Made by a program: the position numbers and the translations under genes | Assembly (NCBI RefSeq): GCF_016906535.1 | Contig: NC_057385.1 | Location: 2,108,001-2,172,000, forward strand | Reading direction: 5' to 3' | Length of the DNA stretch: 64,000 bases | DNA from: Rhizoctonia solani | Taxonomy: Eukaryota > Basidiomycota > Agaricomycetes > Cantharellales > Ceratobasidiaceae | Shown here: positions 63,695-64,000 of the stretch, one piece after another | How positions within the stretch are numbered: the stretch's first letter is position 1 | How the letters are laid out: each line of letters opens with the position of its first letter | Notes under the pieces: generated by a model | What the model was told of the DNA's origin: nothing | The model's database searches: none | What the model saw: the letters and a program-made list of their open reading frames with translations, nothing else

Positions 63695-64000
63695 AATGTC
63701 ATGACTTTTCTTTCGGACTCGGCTACCTCGGCCTAATACGAGGCCAATTAGACCGTGTATGCGCCCATGGATTTTTTATGCTTTTACTTTGTATTTTCTC
63801 AATGGCTAGCCAACCTATTTCACCTCCTTTTGTTTTGGGTTTCTTTGGGTGTAATGTGTACATTGTAATAAATCACTAGTTCAATATTCGTATCACATGC
63901 CATTCCCTTTAGCGAGGTGTAAACTAGGGAAAGCCGACCTACATAGCCCCACACGCATAGAGACTATGCGTCGATAGGTGTGAGGATGGCAGCACTTGAA
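63695..64000. other. 3' flank of the transcription factor gene
   Basis: Probable 3' untranslated region with a polyadenylation-like aataaa at about 63869. Near the right edge, acgcatag-aga-ctatgcgt (63953-63971) is a perfect 8-bp inverted repeat with a 3-base loop. Confidence 0.45.

Overview
The window looks like nuclear DNA of a basidiomycete fungus. Nearly every gene is broken by many short introns (mostly 45-65 nt), genes lie close together on both strands, and several families have a fungal or basidiomycete form (VWA-Vint protein, intron-rich GMC oxidoreductase, GAR1 with glycine-arginine tails, Zn2Cys6 regulator). Agaricomycetes, perhaps near Rhizoctonia, is my guess from gene architecture only. 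Gene models were built by hand from splice sites, frame and family motifs.

Layout. 1-0.77 kb: partial unknown gene (-). 1.0-3.5 kb: VWA-Vint protein (-). 3.8-6.3 kb: CCZ1 (+). 6.5 kb: small unknown gene (+). 7.0-20.3 kb: a run of genome-maintenance genes: RPA2 (+), EME1 (-), MUS81 (+), the DDX41-like RNA helicase (+), and an SGS1/BLM-type RecQ helicase (-). EME1 and MUS81, the two subunits of one nuclease, are head to head with 210 bp between start codons. 20.5-22.4 kb: YJU2 (-) and MIC19 (+), also head to head. 22.7-28.0 kb: a cysteine-rich fungal protein and a single-pass membrane protein (both -). 28.6-32.9 kb: O-methyltransferase (+), then pirin, an RsfS-like mitochondrial protein and a mitochondrial thioredoxin (all -). 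33.4-41.9 kb: a sparser, AT-richer part with a decayed T5orf172-type gene, an intact 2-hydroxyacid dehydrogenase and an intact GMC oxidoreductase; the last two are bracketed by two diverged copies of a short repeat. 42.0-57.5 kb: housekeeping RNA genes: tRNA isopentenyltransferase (+), UPF3 (-), NUP37-like (-), UTP21 (-), GAR1 (+), a second RecQ-like helicase (+), CDC5/CEF1 (-). UTP21 and GAR1, both ribosome-biogenesis factors, are head to head. 57.5-60.3 kb holds no gene I can recognise. 60.3-63.7 kb: a Zn2Cys6 transcription factor (+).

Three cross-cutting points. First, at least five introns need a GC-AG splice pair, most with a GCAAGT donor. Second, many otherwise sound genes change frame by one base at a short homopolymer, which reads more like sequencing or assembly error than gene decay. 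Third, the recombination genes and the ribosome-biogenesis genes are arranged so that partners could share promoters. I found no CRISPR array, no convincing tRNA or rRNA gene, no complete transposon and no obviously new multi-gene system; the best candidates for a second look are the recombination gene cluster and the repeat-flanked oxidoreductase pair.
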